A DNA stretch of 32,871 nucleotides. Source: a virus. The position numbers and the translations under genes are program-made. Position 1 is the stretch's first letter. Each line of letters opens with the position of its first letter. The notes below the pieces were generated by a model, which searched no databases, had not been told where the DNA came from, and saw only the letters and a list, made by a program, of their open reading frames with translations. Shown piece by piece: positions 1 through 6,678 of the stretch. The stretch lies in the IMG/VR virus record IMGVR_UViG_3300020157_000010, positions 1 to 32,871 of that record; one strand, given 5' to 3'.

Positions 1-331
1 CGAGGATCAGAAAGCGGTATTCAGCGACCAGCGCGGCGGCAAGCAGACATTCCGGCGGCGTGCTCAGGTAGTCCGCCGGAACCGGCATATTGCGCGCGCC
101 GGTGAGATATTCCGCAAGCCGAACAACGGCCATTGTGCGCGCGCAGTCCGTGACGCTCGCCGCGCCGGGGTGGTACGCCGCCCAACGGTCCGCAAACTTC
201 CGGTGCTGGCGCTCGCCCGTTACGGCAAGCGCGAGAAGCTCCGCGCGGTAGTGCCGTTGACGTTGGTTATCCAACGCATGCAACGCGTCCCACGCTTTAC
301 GTGCCGCCGATATGGTCTGTTTTTTGTTCAT
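1..331 (-). CDS. Unknown protein, 3' end cut by the window edge
   Basis: An open minus-strand frame begins with ATG at 331 and runs about 110 codons without a stop to the window edge, so the C-terminus is missing. The product starts MNKKQTISAARKAW and is rich in Ala, Arg and aromatic residues, with a helical, soluble look. No family was recognised and no membrane segment is visible. It lies 72 nt downstream of the DUF7227-like gene on the same strand and shares its high GC, so the two are probably co-transcribed. No clear Shine-Dalgarno site precedes the ATG. A long stop-free frame is less telling in GC-rich DNA, but the strand agrees with both neighbouring genes and nothing competes convincingly. 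Confidence 0.6.
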   Translation of the reverse strand, partial: MNKKQTISAARKAWDALHALDNQRQRHYRAELLALAVTGERQHRKFADRWAAYHPGAASVTDCARTMAVVRLAEYLTGARNMPVPADYLSTPPECLLAAALVAEYRFLIL

Positions 332-403
332 GATGGTGTTTTTTTGATCGGGCTTTATTACCCGCTAGGATCCACCGGCGAACCGATGGACCCGCGCGGA
401 GAA

Positions 404-1093
404 TCAAACGGCGCTCGTGATCGCTTCTACTTTACGCGCTCCCGTTCCGTGCGGGCGGAAACCGATGATGAAGGAGCGGTCACCCTTGGCGCAGAGCCTG
501 CACTTGTCGCACGACAGTCCAGCGACACGCTGTGCAGGGCAGACAACGACCCGATTGCCTGCCGGCGTAGTGAACCGATCGGGCGAAGATTGAGGAACCA
601 CAGCCGCGACGGGCAGGCCGGTTTTGGAAAGCTCATCCGCATGGGCGATGGAGTTGGCGCTTAGGTTCACGACGAATCCGGATTTGTTGGCGCTTCGGAT
701 CGCACGAAGATTCCCTTTAGCGTGCTGACCGGTCAGCACCGGCTTGTGAGTGTAAGTGAACCCACGCTTGCTAGCGTTCGCCTTGGAAAGATCGGCGAGC
801 ATTGCAGGCTCAATCTTGTCGCCATCACCGGGCAAATCGCCCGCTTGATTGTGTCGCCACAATTGGCCGGCCGAGAACGAACGGACAACCGAAAGAAATT
901 CGGTCCACTCGAGTCCGCGAAGTCCGCTTGTGACCTTGCTCCAGTGAATTGCCAGCGGGCCGGATTTCGCATAACAGCCTTGCAATTTGAACGGACAAGC
1001 GTCCGGACAGGTTGACGCGGATGAAGTAGAAACAGGGATCGGGCCTGTTTTGGCGTTGCTCGAAACGAGCGTTAGGTGAGTAAGGTTTTTCAT
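404..1093 (-). CDS. Cys-rich conserved phage protein, DUF7227-like
   Basis: This 229-residue protein belongs to a family I recall from phages and plasmids (DUF7227, named from memory); its function is unknown. The conserved features are visible: an N-terminal NAKTGPIPVSTSS stretch, a first cysteine group CPDACPFKLQGC (C-x3-C-x6-C), then LWRHNQAGDLPGDGDKI, RGFTYTHKP and VVNLSANS. A second cysteine group near the C-terminus (VVCPA...CDKCRLC) is followed by IIGFRPHGTGA. The two Cys groups suggest metal or iron-sulfur binding, which is an inference. It sits in a minus-strand set with a small gene upstream (25-nt gap) and a truncated gene downstream. The plus-strand frame opposite it (170-664) lacks recognisable features and is treated as a shadow. 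Confidence 0.85.
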   Translation of the reverse strand: MKNLTHLTLVSSNAKTGPIPVSTSSASTCPDACPFKLQGCYAKSGPLAIHWSKVTSGLRGLEWTEFLSVVRSFSAGQLWRHNQAGDLPGDGDKIEPAMLADLSKANASKRGFTYTHKPVLTGQHAKGNLRAIRSANKSGFVVNLSANSIAHADELSKTGLPVAAVVPQSSPDRFTTPAGNRVVVCPAQRVAGLSCDKCRLCAKGDRSFIIGFRPHGTGARKVEAITSAV

Positions 1094-1118
1094 GAGTCTG
1101 ATTATTTCATTGCAAAGT

Positions 1119-1421
1119 TCATTGTCCGATTCCCCAGACTGAGCAGCCCCTTGAAACTTGAACGCGGCGCATATTGCCGTCGTAACAGAAACCGCTCAGC
1201 GCAACATCCGATCCTTCGCGGAGTTGTTGTGACGCCTTGCTCGCCTTTTCACTGCACCACACAACCGACTTGCCGGTGAATGTTCCGGTGGCCTCGTCGA
1301 GAAGCTGAAATCGGATGAACGGAGTTTCCCAAGCGAAGCCGCCAACGATTTTGCTGCCGATGCTGACGACCCGCGCCAGTGTTTCAATTTTCTCGTTCAT
1401 TTTTGCAGGAATTTTGTTCAC
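1119..1421 (-). CDS. Small conserved-looking hypothetical protein
   Basis: A 100-residue frame begins with GTG at 1421; an internal ATG at 1400 (MNEKIETLARVV) is an equally plausible start, giving 93 residues. Neither has an obvious Shine-Dalgarno site. The product alternates hydrophobic strands and charged turns (KIVGGFAWETPFIRFQLL, KSVVWCSEKAS, VALSGFCYDG), which suggests a small beta-barrel such as an OB fold. That would fit nucleic-acid binding but is only a guess from pattern. It is the first gene of the minus-strand unit and is divergent from the HTH gene at 1494. No family was recognised with confidence. Confidence 0.6.
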   Translation of the reverse strand: MNKIPAKMNEKIETLARVVSIGSKIVGGFAWETPFIRFQLLDEATGTFTGKSVVWCSEKASKASQQLREGSDVALSGFCYDGNMRRVQVSRGCSVWGIGQ

Positions 1422-1455
1422 GGGCCGAGTAAATCACGGGCGGGAACGGGATGGA

Positions 1456-1465
1456 AGAAATTTCT
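1456..1465. promoter_or_regulatory. 10-bp palindrome between divergent genes
   Basis: The 72-nt gap between the minus-strand gene starting at 1421 and the plus-strand gene starting at 1494 holds the perfect palindrome AGAAATTTCT. A related AAATTCTT lies just downstream. A palindrome between divergent starts could be an operator, but a short AT-rich palindrome can arise by chance. No convincing -35/-10 pair was seen. Confidence 0.25.
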
Positions 1466-1493
1466 GCAAAATTCTTTTGAGAGGAGGGAAGCG

Positions 1494-2078
1494 ATGACCA
1501 GCCGCGTGAACCAGGGCGATGACCAGGGCGACGGAATCAGGGGTTGCAGAGCCGCAGATGGTGGCAACGGGCTGTCGTCACAAATCGCCATTGAACCTCG
1601 CCCTCGGCCAAGCTACAAGTCAGGCATGGCCAAACCAAGCGACCACTGGGACGAAATCAAAGCGCGATATCTGTCAGGGGAAGAACTGTCGGCCATTGCC
1701 GAAGATTTGAAACTATCGGTTGAGACGGTACAGACCAAAGCCAGCCGGACGGGGCTGACTAAATTGCGGAGGCAGATGCAAACCGTTTGCAAAGAAAAGA
1801 AAATTGAATCGCTAGAAAGCCTCTCCGCATTAGTTCGTTCTAAGTTAGCGGCTGACGCTATAACAACCATCGAACGAGTCGATACTTATGAATTGGAAGG
1901 TATAAAAGACGAATCCACCAGAGAACAAATCTTGGGATCAGTAGCAAAGCGGAGCGCGTTAATCTTTGGTTGGAGTGATCAAAGCGAAGTTGCATCCATC
2001 TCGATTAACCTACTCGGTTCTATGCCCGATAGGATGGATAGTATAACGCTGTCGAATAGAACAATTGAAGCGGAATAA
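1494..2078 (+). CDS. HTH DNA-binding protein, probable terminase small subunit
   Basis: This 194-residue protein contains a helix-turn-helix in the stretch ARYLSGEELSAIAEDLKLS followed by VETVQTKASRTGL (about residues 57-90). The pattern of an 'IKARYLSGE' helix, an IA-xx-L turn and an S/T-rich recognition helix is typical of small terminase subunits that recognise packaging sites. The C-terminal half (EQILGSVAKRSALIFGW) is helical and could mediate oligomerisation. The start at 1494 has a strong Shine-Dalgarno site (GGAGGG at 1483-1488), but the first 44 residues look atypical and the HTH-like part begins at an internal ATG at 1626, so the true start is uncertain. It lies far from TerL, on the opposite strand, upstream of the capsid gene. 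The role as TerS is inferred; a transcription regulator is the main alternative. Confidence 0.6.
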   Translation: MTSRVNQGDDQGDGIRGCRAADGGNGLSSQIAIEPRPRPSYKSGMAKPSDHWDEIKARYLSGEELSAIAEDLKLSVETVQTKASRTGLTKLRRQMQTVCKEKKIESLESLSALVRSKLAADAITTIERVDTYELEGIKDESTREQILGSVAKRSALIFGWSDQSEVASISINLLGSMPDRMDSITLSNRTIEAE

Positions 2079-2125
2079 TAATAAGGATTGTTATTTCTAG
2101 GGGATAGAATGGAAGGAATGGAATG

Positions 2126-2155
2126 ACGACGCCCCCCTTTGGGGGTGGGGGTCGT
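2126..2155 (+). terminator. G/C-rich hairpin, possible terminator
   Basis: ACGAC at 2126-2130 pairs with GTCGT at 2151-2155. With G2131 bulged, a C run (2132-2137) pairs with G runs (2145-2150) across one C/T mismatch and a small loop. It is followed by TTTACA, not a long T tract, so it is a weak candidate intrinsic terminator after the HTH gene. A leader structure or RNA-stability element is also possible. Confidence 0.4.
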
Positions 2156-2272
2156 TTACATAGCCCCCCTCAAAAATTTTCCACCCTTTTCGACTCTCTA
2201 AACATTCTTCATTATTCTTCAATAATGCAGTAGATGATATTTTTATTGACAAAGTAATAGGTTCCAATGATT

Positions 2273-2394
2273 CATCCATCCATCGACCTTAATGATTGCA
2301 TACGATTGGTCATCGGATGCGAATGTCTAAGCGGAAATGACAGCCCGCGTTTGGTGGTGGTGGGGAATATCGTCCATTGGATGATGGATGGATG
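2273..2394. repeat. 12-bp inverted repeat in the capsid leader
   Basis: CATCCATCCATC at 2273-2284 is the exact reverse complement of GATGGATGGATG at 2383-2394, separated by 98 nt. Both arms are 4-nt tandem repeats. In RNA they could close a long stem-loop ending about 40 nt before the capsid ATG. Simple tandem arms make chance more likely than for a complex sequence. Confidence 0.45.
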
Positions 2395-2434
2395 GCCCAC
2401 CAAAAAGCGGTAAACGCAGGAAACAGTTTTCATT

Positions 2435-3685
2435 ATGGCTTGTCCCAATGTGTTTAATGCCTTTGCGGTGGCTACGGAGTCGCTTGCACAGGATGTCTAT
2501 AAGCGCGCGTCGTATCGTTCGATGTGGCTCAACCTTATCGAGCGAGGCGAGTATCCGCAGGGTACTGGTCTGACGCAGACTTCGTTCACTACGACCAGCA
2601 TCGAGCCGACTGCGGCTGAGACTTGGTCGGCCATCACGCTCGCGTCTGGCGTTCCTACTGGTGATAACGGTGGCGCTTGCGATGTGACGTACAACGACGT
2701 TCCCGTCGGTTACAACGCGGTCACTTGGGGTCCTGAGCGTTTCGCTCTGAAAGGTCCGTTGCTGTGTAAGGACGACCTGACTTTCGACCATCGTGTCGAG
2801 GCGTTCCTGCGTGTGTATCTTGAGAAGCTGTCTGTGCGGGCGCAGCGTTCTTGGGAAACCCGGTATCAGAATGTGTTCGCGAAGTATGCCATCAAGGCGG
2901 TCGCGGATTCGAGTTTCACGCAGACCGAAACGATTCCTGCCGGCGTGAATGAGTTCCCGTGGGCCGATGGTGTGAGCACTGGTCAGGCGTTGAATCAGTC
3001 CACGTCGGAGTTGACCCAGGAGATGCTGGATGTTGCGGCGGCGACGCTCATCCGCAATGGCGCGACGAATCCTGATAGTTCTGGGTTCATCTCGTACAGC
3101 AGCGATGGTCCTGTGTTCCCGTTGTACATCGGGTTGGAGGCGTCGCAGCGCATCGCGCAGAACAATCCTGCGTTCCGTTCCGACCTCAACATCGCGGATA
3201 CCGGCTCTGGCGAAGGATCGACGTTGCTGAAGCGCATCGGTGCGAACCGGGTCATCAAGAACTTCCGGCATGTGCCGAATCTGTTCCCGCCCCGGTTCAG
3301 CTATTCCGGCGGCAAGTACACGCTCGTCCAGCCGTTCACTAGTGCGAGCGGCACGAAGGGGACTGTGTTCAGTGTCAATCCGACCTGGACGACTGCTGCG
3401 TACGAAGGTGCGTTCATCGTCACTCCGTACGTGTTCAAGAGTCACATCGTTCGGCCTATCAACCGGGTTGGTGATCTGGCTTGGATGCCGACCAACTACA
3501 TGGGCGAGTGGCAGTGGGTGACCGGTGCGTACAAGCTCAGTGTTGACTGCGCGGATCCGCTCGACAAGAAAGGCCAGCATTACGCGGAGTTCATGCACGC
3601 TCCTGAGCCGATCTTCACGAACCAGGGCATGACGATCATCTTCCGTCGTTGCACTGGTGCTCTGACCCAGATCATCTGCTCGTAA
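2435..3685 (+). CDS. Probable major capsid protein
   Basis: A 416-residue protein starting MACPNVFNAFAVATES. The call rests on length (typical of HK97-fold capsid proteins), an acidic, beta-rich sequence with central helices, a long isolated leader, a strong terminator directly after it, and uniform codon use suggesting high expression. No other gene in the window fits the role. A segment resembling a spine helix (about residues 110-150, with EAFLRVYLEKLSVRAQRSW) precedes long beta-rich regions. There is no visible N-terminal protease site. Unusually, the scaffold-like gene lies on the opposite strand nearly 4 kb away. A 423-codon frame antisense to this gene (2327-3598) is an artefact of codon bias. 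Other major virion proteins are a less likely alternative. Confidence 0.72.
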   Translation: MACPNVFNAFAVATESLAQDVYKRASYRSMWLNLIERGEYPQGTGLTQTSFTTTSIEPTAAETWSAITLASGVPTGDNGGACDVTYNDVPVGYNAVTWGPERFALKGPLLCKDDLTFDHRVEAFLRVYLEKLSVRAQRSWETRYQNVFAKYAIKAVADSSFTQTETIPAGVNEFPWADGVSTGQALNQSTSELTQEMLDVAAATLIRNGATNPDSSGFISYSSDGPVFPLYIGLEASQRIAQNNPAFRSDLNIADTGSGEGSTLLKRIGANRVIKNFRHVPNLFPPRFSYSGGKYTLVQPFTSASGTKGTVFSVNPTWTTAAYEGAFIVTPYVFKSHIVRPINRVGDLAWMPTNYMGEWQWVTGAYKLSVDCADPLDKKGQHYAEFMHAPEPIFTNQGMTIIFRRCTGALTQIICS

Positions 3686-3709
3686 TCGGAACGGTATTGA
3701 TTGACACAG

Positions 3710-3744
3710 CCCATCATCGGCCGAAAGGCTGGTGGTGGGTTTTT
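3710..3744 (+). terminator. Strong rho-independent terminator after the capsid gene
   Basis: A 13-bp stem (3710-3722 with 3727-3739) pairs fully if three G-U wobbles are allowed. It closes on a GAAA tetraloop and is followed directly by five T residues. It begins 25 nt after the capsid stop codon and should separate capsid mRNA from the genes that follow. Confidence 0.9.
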
Positions 3745-3748
3745 CGTA

Positions 3749-3772
3749 TTGACATCATGTGGCATGAGTCAA
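3749..3772. promoter_or_regulatory. Near-palindrome containing TTGACA, possible promoter/operator
   Basis: Right after the terminator, TTGACATCATG, the spacer TGG and CATGAGTCAA form an inverted repeat with a single bulged A. The left arm contains TTGACA, a -35-like hexamer, but no good -10 lies 16-18 nt downstream. Position after a terminator and 11 nt before the next start (3783) fits a new promoter with an operator, or a leader hairpin. Function is inferred. Confidence 0.35.
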
Positions 3773-3782
3773 TGCTCTGCTC

Positions 3783-4064
3783 ATGCCGAATTTTATTCTT
3801 CCGGAGGGTGTCGAGGTTCCCGAGAACTTGAAGGAAGGCGAGAAGTTTCAGACGATGGCGACCATCGTGTTGAAGAAGAACGGAAAGGCGATGTTGGTGG
3901 AGGTGGATGGCCAACCTCTTGCCGGTTACGAATCCAATGAGAGCGAAGCTGAAGGTGAAGGCAAGATGAAGGCGCATGGAGCGGAGGAAGGTGGTGAAGC
4001 GGCTCATGGAAAACAGGGATTCATTGCCGAGGTGATGCAGCGCGGTCGTGGTCCGATGGCCTGA
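3783..4064 (+). CDS. Small acidic hypothetical protein downstream of capsid
   Basis: A 93-residue protein beginning MPNFILPEGVEVPENLKEG. The first half looks folded with beta strands (TIVLKKNGKAMLVEVDGQPL). The middle is Glu/Gly-rich and disordered (about residues 50-75), and the end is a short basic helix (GFIAEVMQRGRGPMA). No family is recognised. It is the first gene after the capsid terminator and leads a run of small virion-type genes, so a minor structural or assembly role is plausible but unproven. There is no clear Shine-Dalgarno site. Confidence 0.7.
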   Translation: MPNFILPEGVEVPENLKEGEKFQTMATIVLKKNGKAMLVEVDGQPLAGYESNESEAEGEGKMKAHGAEEGGEAAHGKQGFIAEVMQRGRGPMA

Positions 4065-4073
4065 TAAATCGAT

Positions 4074-4508
4074 ATGGCAAATATCACATGCGACGAGGCG
4101 GAGACGCTGATCAACGAGATGGCGGCACTTGGATGCCGTTCTCCGCGTGAGCTTGAGTTGGCCAGGCTTGCTCTTGAGAATCGCATCGCTGTTTATTTGC
4201 AGGGTGGTGGCGCGACGCGAGGAGCGTTCAGGAGCGTCACCACCACGGGCACGGTGGTCAGCGGCGATTATCTGCTCATCTGCGACGCCACTGGCGGGGC
4301 GATCACGATGACGCTTCCTTCTGCTGCGCTTGTTCCGGGTCGTATCTATGCTTTCAAGCGTATCAATGCCGGCGCGAACACGGTGACGGTCGATGGATAC
4401 GGGGCAGAAACCATCGATGGAGCGGCAACTCATGTTTTGACTCCGCAATGGAATGGAGCGGTGGTGATGTCGAACGGAGTCGCTTGGTTCAAGATCATCG
4501 CGAACTGA
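4074..4508 (+). CDS. Virion-type protein: MANI-C module plus C-terminal beta domain
   Basis: This 144-residue protein has two parts. The N-terminal ~45 residues (MANITCDEAETLINEMA...CRSPRELELARLAL) form a helical module that recurs in the next gene. The C-terminal ~90 residues (from about GAFRSVTTTGTVVSGDYLLI to AWFKIIAN) are Gly/Thr-rich beta sequence resembling domains found at the ends of phage fibre and appendage proteins, with ITMTLPSAALVPGRIY and NGAVVMSNGVAWF. It is probably a minor virion or adhesion protein; the exact role is not known. The start follows the previous stop by 9 nt. Confidence 0.75.
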   Translation: MANITCDEAETLINEMAALGCRSPRELELARLALENRIAVYLQGGGATRGAFRSVTTTGTVVSGDYLLICDATGGAITMTLPSAALVPGRIYAFKRINAGANTVTVDGYGAETIDGAATHVLTPQWNGAVVMSNGVAWFKIIAN

Positions 4509-4509
4509 T

Positions 4510-4719
4510 ATGGCTAACATCTCATGCGAGGACGCTTTGGCGTTGATCAACGAGGCTTATGGAGCATCGTGCAAAAGTCCGCGCGAAAGGGTTCTGTTGG
4601 AACTTGGCCTACTTTGGGAAGCTGCGACTCTTGGTGGAACGGCGGATATCACTGCTGACAACACGGTTATCGATTCATCTTCGACAATGATCACTGCGGA
4701 CATGACGGAATTTATCTAA
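4510..4719 (+). CDS. Short paralogue of the preceding MANI-C module with ITAD tail
   Basis: A 69-residue protein whose first ~42 residues (MANISCEDALALINEAYGAS...CKSPRERVLLELGLL) match the N-terminal module of the preceding gene in spacing and key residues: MANI, Cys6, LINE, a second Cys about residue 21, and SPRE. Instead of the beta domain it carries a short ITADN...MITADM tail. The start codon lies one nt after the previous stop (TGATATG), so translation is likely coupled. It appears to be a tandem partial duplication. The function is not recognised. Confidence 0.7.
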   Translation: MANISCEDALALINEAYGASCKSPRERVLLELGLLWEAATLGGTADITADNTVIDSSSTMITADMTEFI

Positions 4720-4723
4720 TTTT

Positions 4724-5941
4724 ATGGCAAAACAGACCATCAATATCGGTGCGACTCCGAACGACGGGACGGGTACACCGTTGCGGACGTCGTTTGATTA
4801 CACCAACCAGAACTTCACCGAGTTGTACACGGCTCTTGGTGGTGGAGTCGGCCTTCCCGGTTCCACCACGCAGGTCATCTTCAATGATGGCGGAACGAAT
4901 CTGGCTGGTGACGCTGGCTTGACATACGACAAGACGACGGATGCGCTGACCGTTGTTGGTGCGTTGTCGGGGTCGAAGTTGACTGTCACTGGCGGCACGA
5001 TTCCGGCGAATGGCGTGTATCTGCCTGCTGCGAACACGTTGGAATTCTCCGCCAATTCGCTCGCGCAGTATCGGATTGCTCCTCTCGGCGTGTTCTCTTG
5101 GTACGATGGCGCAGGCGGCACGCGGATGACGCTCAATTCAACTGGCTTGGGTATTGGTGCAGCTCCATCTCAAGCTTTTACGCTTTTTGGAAAAGCACTT
5201 ATTGCCTCAGCAAACCCTGATGTAGATGCGTTAAAACTCACCGCAAATACAGGAACCAATGCTGTTGCAATCAATTTCTCAAATACTGGAGGTCAATACT
5301 ATTTTGGCGTTGATAACTCTGTTGGTGGTAGATTTTTGGGATTTCCGTATTCTCTAAATGTTAACACTGCCGGAGCCTATCCGATTGTTTTGTCTACAAG
5401 CAATGTGGCTCGTCTAGTTATTGATTCCACTGGCAACGCTCTTGTCGGAGTTTCTAGTGCCAACGCAAACGGTGGTGTTCTCCAGCTTAAATCGGGCATC
5501 ACGTTCCCGGCGACGCAGGTTGCTGCGACCGACGTGAACACTCTCGATGATTACGAAGAGGGTACGTTTGTTCCTACCATCGTTGGCGGAACGATTGCTG
5601 GTGTTGGAGTATATACAGGTCAAAAAGGCATTTATACAAAGATTGGAAATCTTGTCACATTCCAAATTATCATTGGCTGGACCGCTCATACTGGAACCGG
5701 CGATATGACTGTTTCCGGTCTTCCATTTACTTCAAATTCAACATCGGGACAGTGGCATTCTGTTGCAATTGGTCAAAACAATGGTATTGCGTTGACTGCA
5801 TCAAATATCTTGACAGCGGTTATTGTCAACAGTTCAACATCAATCGCTTTTCAACAATATCCATCTGGAGGCGGAGGCTCGTCCAGTGTTCCGATTGACG
5901 GGACGGCGACCGTTGTTTTGGGTGGCTCTTACATGGTTTAA
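4724..5941 (+). CDS. Tail fibre protein
   Basis: A 405-residue fibre. The N-terminus (MAKQTINIGATPNDGTGTPL, then FDYTNQNFTELY) is a classic phage fibre attachment motif. The central part is Gly/Thr/Asn-rich beta-repeat sequence (FNDGGTNLAGDAGLTYDKTT, LNSTGLGIG, VARLVIDSTGNALVGVSS) typical of trimeric shafts. Then LDDYEEGTFVPTIVGGT introduces a C-terminal receptor-type domain (YTKIGNLVTFQIII, MTVSGLPFTSN). The DNA between about 5150-5450 and 5600-5860 is visibly richer in A/T than its surroundings, suggesting exchanged modules. It is expected to bind a host surface glycan or protein. The fibre class is strongly supported; the target is unknown. Confidence 0.88.
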   Translation: MAKQTINIGATPNDGTGTPLRTSFDYTNQNFTELYTALGGGVGLPGSTTQVIFNDGGTNLAGDAGLTYDKTTDALTVVGALSGSKLTVTGGTIPANGVYLPAANTLEFSANSLAQYRIAPLGVFSWYDGAGGTRMTLNSTGLGIGAAPSQAFTLFGKALIASANPDVDALKLTANTGTNAVAINFSNTGGQYYFGVDNSVGGRFLGFPYSLNVNTAGAYPIVLSTSNVARLVIDSTGNALVGVSSANANGGVLQLKSGITFPATQVAATDVNTLDDYEEGTFVPTIVGGTIAGVGVYTGQKGIYTKIGNLVTFQIIIGWTAHTGTGDMTVSGLPFTSNSTSGQWHSVAIGQNNGIALTASNILTAVIVNSSTSIAFQQYPSGGGGSSSVPIDGTATVVLGGSYMV

Positions 5942-5947
5942 TCTTAT

Positions 5948-6322
5948 ATGACTACTATTTCAATCAACTGGATCATCAAACAGCTTTTGGTCAAAAAGGC
6001 CGAAGCATCGTTGTCTGATGTTGTCATCACGGCGAACTGGAGTTGCCGTGGATCTGATGGGGCATTTAGTTCTGTTATGACCGGATGCGTGTCGTTCGCT
6101 CCTCCGAGCGGCGATTTCACTCCGTACGACCAGTTGACCGAGGCTCAGGTTATTGGTTGGTGTTGGGACAACGGTGTTGATAAGGCGTCTGTCGAGGCGA
6201 GCGTGGAGAAAGAGATTGTTGACCAGGCCAATGCTCCGGTCGTGTCGCTTCCGCTTCCTTGGACGCCGGTTCCGGTTGTCATTGACGAGCCAATCATTGT
6301 TTCCGAAGCTCCTGTCGCATGA
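5948..6322 (+). CDS. Small phage protein of the DUF7936-like type
   Basis: A 124-residue protein. The sequence ISINWIIKQLLVKK...SLSDVVITANWSCRGSDG...SFAPPSGDFTPYDQLTEAQVIGWC resembles small conserved proteins encoded beside fibre and lysis genes in many marine and freshwater phages (DUF7936 is my recollection). The N-terminal part looks like a two-sheet beta domain. The 'TEAQVIGWCWDNG' helix is characteristic, and the C-terminus is a Pro/Val-rich tail. The function is unknown. It overlaps the next gene by 4 nt (ATGA). Confidence 0.75.
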   Translation: MTTISINWIIKQLLVKKAEASLSDVVITANWSCRGSDGAFSSVMTGCVSFAPPSGDFTPYDQLTEAQVIGWCWDNGVDKASVEASVEKEIVDQANAPVVSLPLPWTPVPVVIDEPIIVSEAPVA

Positions 6323-6474
6323 TCAAAATTGAACTGACGACTGAACAAGCGAACGCACTGATGCAACTCGTCGATATCGCCATCAAAGCCGGTGGTTATC
6401 AGAATGCAAAGGTCGCTGTTCCGATTGCCGACATCATCTTGGAAGCTGCAAAGCAGTCCGAGGGAACCAACTAA
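6319..6474 (+). CDS. 51-residue conserved-type phage protein
   Basis: ATG at 6319 overlaps the previous stop as ATGA, and the frame ends with TAA at 6472-6474. The product MIKIELTTEQANALMQLVDI continues as an amphipathic helical protein (AIKAGGYQNAKVAVPIADII). Short proteins with an N-terminal beta strand and 'LTxEQAxALMxLxDxAxKAGG' helices are common in phage genomes near lysis genes; their function is unknown. Tight coupling to both neighbours supports it as real. Confidence 0.75.
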   Translation: MIKIELTTEQANALMQLVDIAIKAGGYQNAKVAVPIADIILEAAKQSEGTN

Positions 6475-6483
6475 AAGGCCACC

Positions 6484-6678
6484 ATGACTGGCCACCACGC
6501 TTTTGTTCGCGATATGTCGATAGGCGTTGGTGGACCAGTTCTTGGCCTACTCGGGAACGCGATATTTTCAGAACCAAATCTAAAAGGAGCATCGCTTGCG
6601 CTTGGTGCGCTTGCCGCCCTTTTGACCTGTGTTGTAAAATCAATCGAACTGTACAGAAAACTTAAAAACGACAAATGA
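6484..6678 (+). CDS. Small two-helix membrane protein, holin-like
   Basis: A 64-residue protein with two likely membrane helices, about residues 11-28 (MSIGVGGPVLGLLGNAIF) and 36-52 (ASLALGALAALLTCVVK), and a basic C-terminal tail (ELYRKLKNDK). Size, topology and position directly before another holin-like gene suggest a lysis role (holin or antiholin). The stop overlaps the next start by 4 nt. The family is not named with certainty. Confidence 0.7.
   Translation: MTGHHAFVRDMSIGVGGPVLGLLGNAIFSEPNLKGASLALGALAALLTCVVKSIELYRKLKNDK

Larger units (their letters stand above)
2079..2434 (+). other. 356-nt non-coding leader before the capsid gene
   Basis: No convincing gene lies here; a 60-codon minus-strand frame (2097-2279) has no supporting features. 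The region holds a C/G-run hairpin (2126-2155), then an AT-rich stretch with TTGACA at 2246-2251. No good -10 hexamer follows at the usual spacing. A 12-bp inverted repeat spans 2273-2394. AGGA at 2418-2421 is a weak, rather distant ribosome-binding site for the ATG at 2435. It probably carries the promoter and 5' leader of the highly expressed capsid gene. Confidence 0.5.

Noticed and set aside
170-664. A 164-codon plus-strand frame at the left end
   Set aside because: It overlaps two better-supported minus-strand genes (the truncated gene and the DUF7227-like gene) and is Arg-rich without motifs.
2246-2274. A sigma70-type promoter from TTGACA at 2246-2251
   Set aside because: No hexamer close to TATAAT occurs 16-18 nt downstream, so it is mentioned only as part of the leader.
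2097-2279. A 60-codon minus-strand frame in the capsid leader
   Set aside because: It runs through the hairpin and simple repeats, has no ribosome-binding site and no protein-like pattern.
2327-3598. A 423-codon minus-strand frame opposite the capsid gene
   Set aside because: Arg/His-rich, with no domain pattern. It arises from strong codon bias of the capsid gene on the plus strand, which has leader, terminator and protein-like composition.
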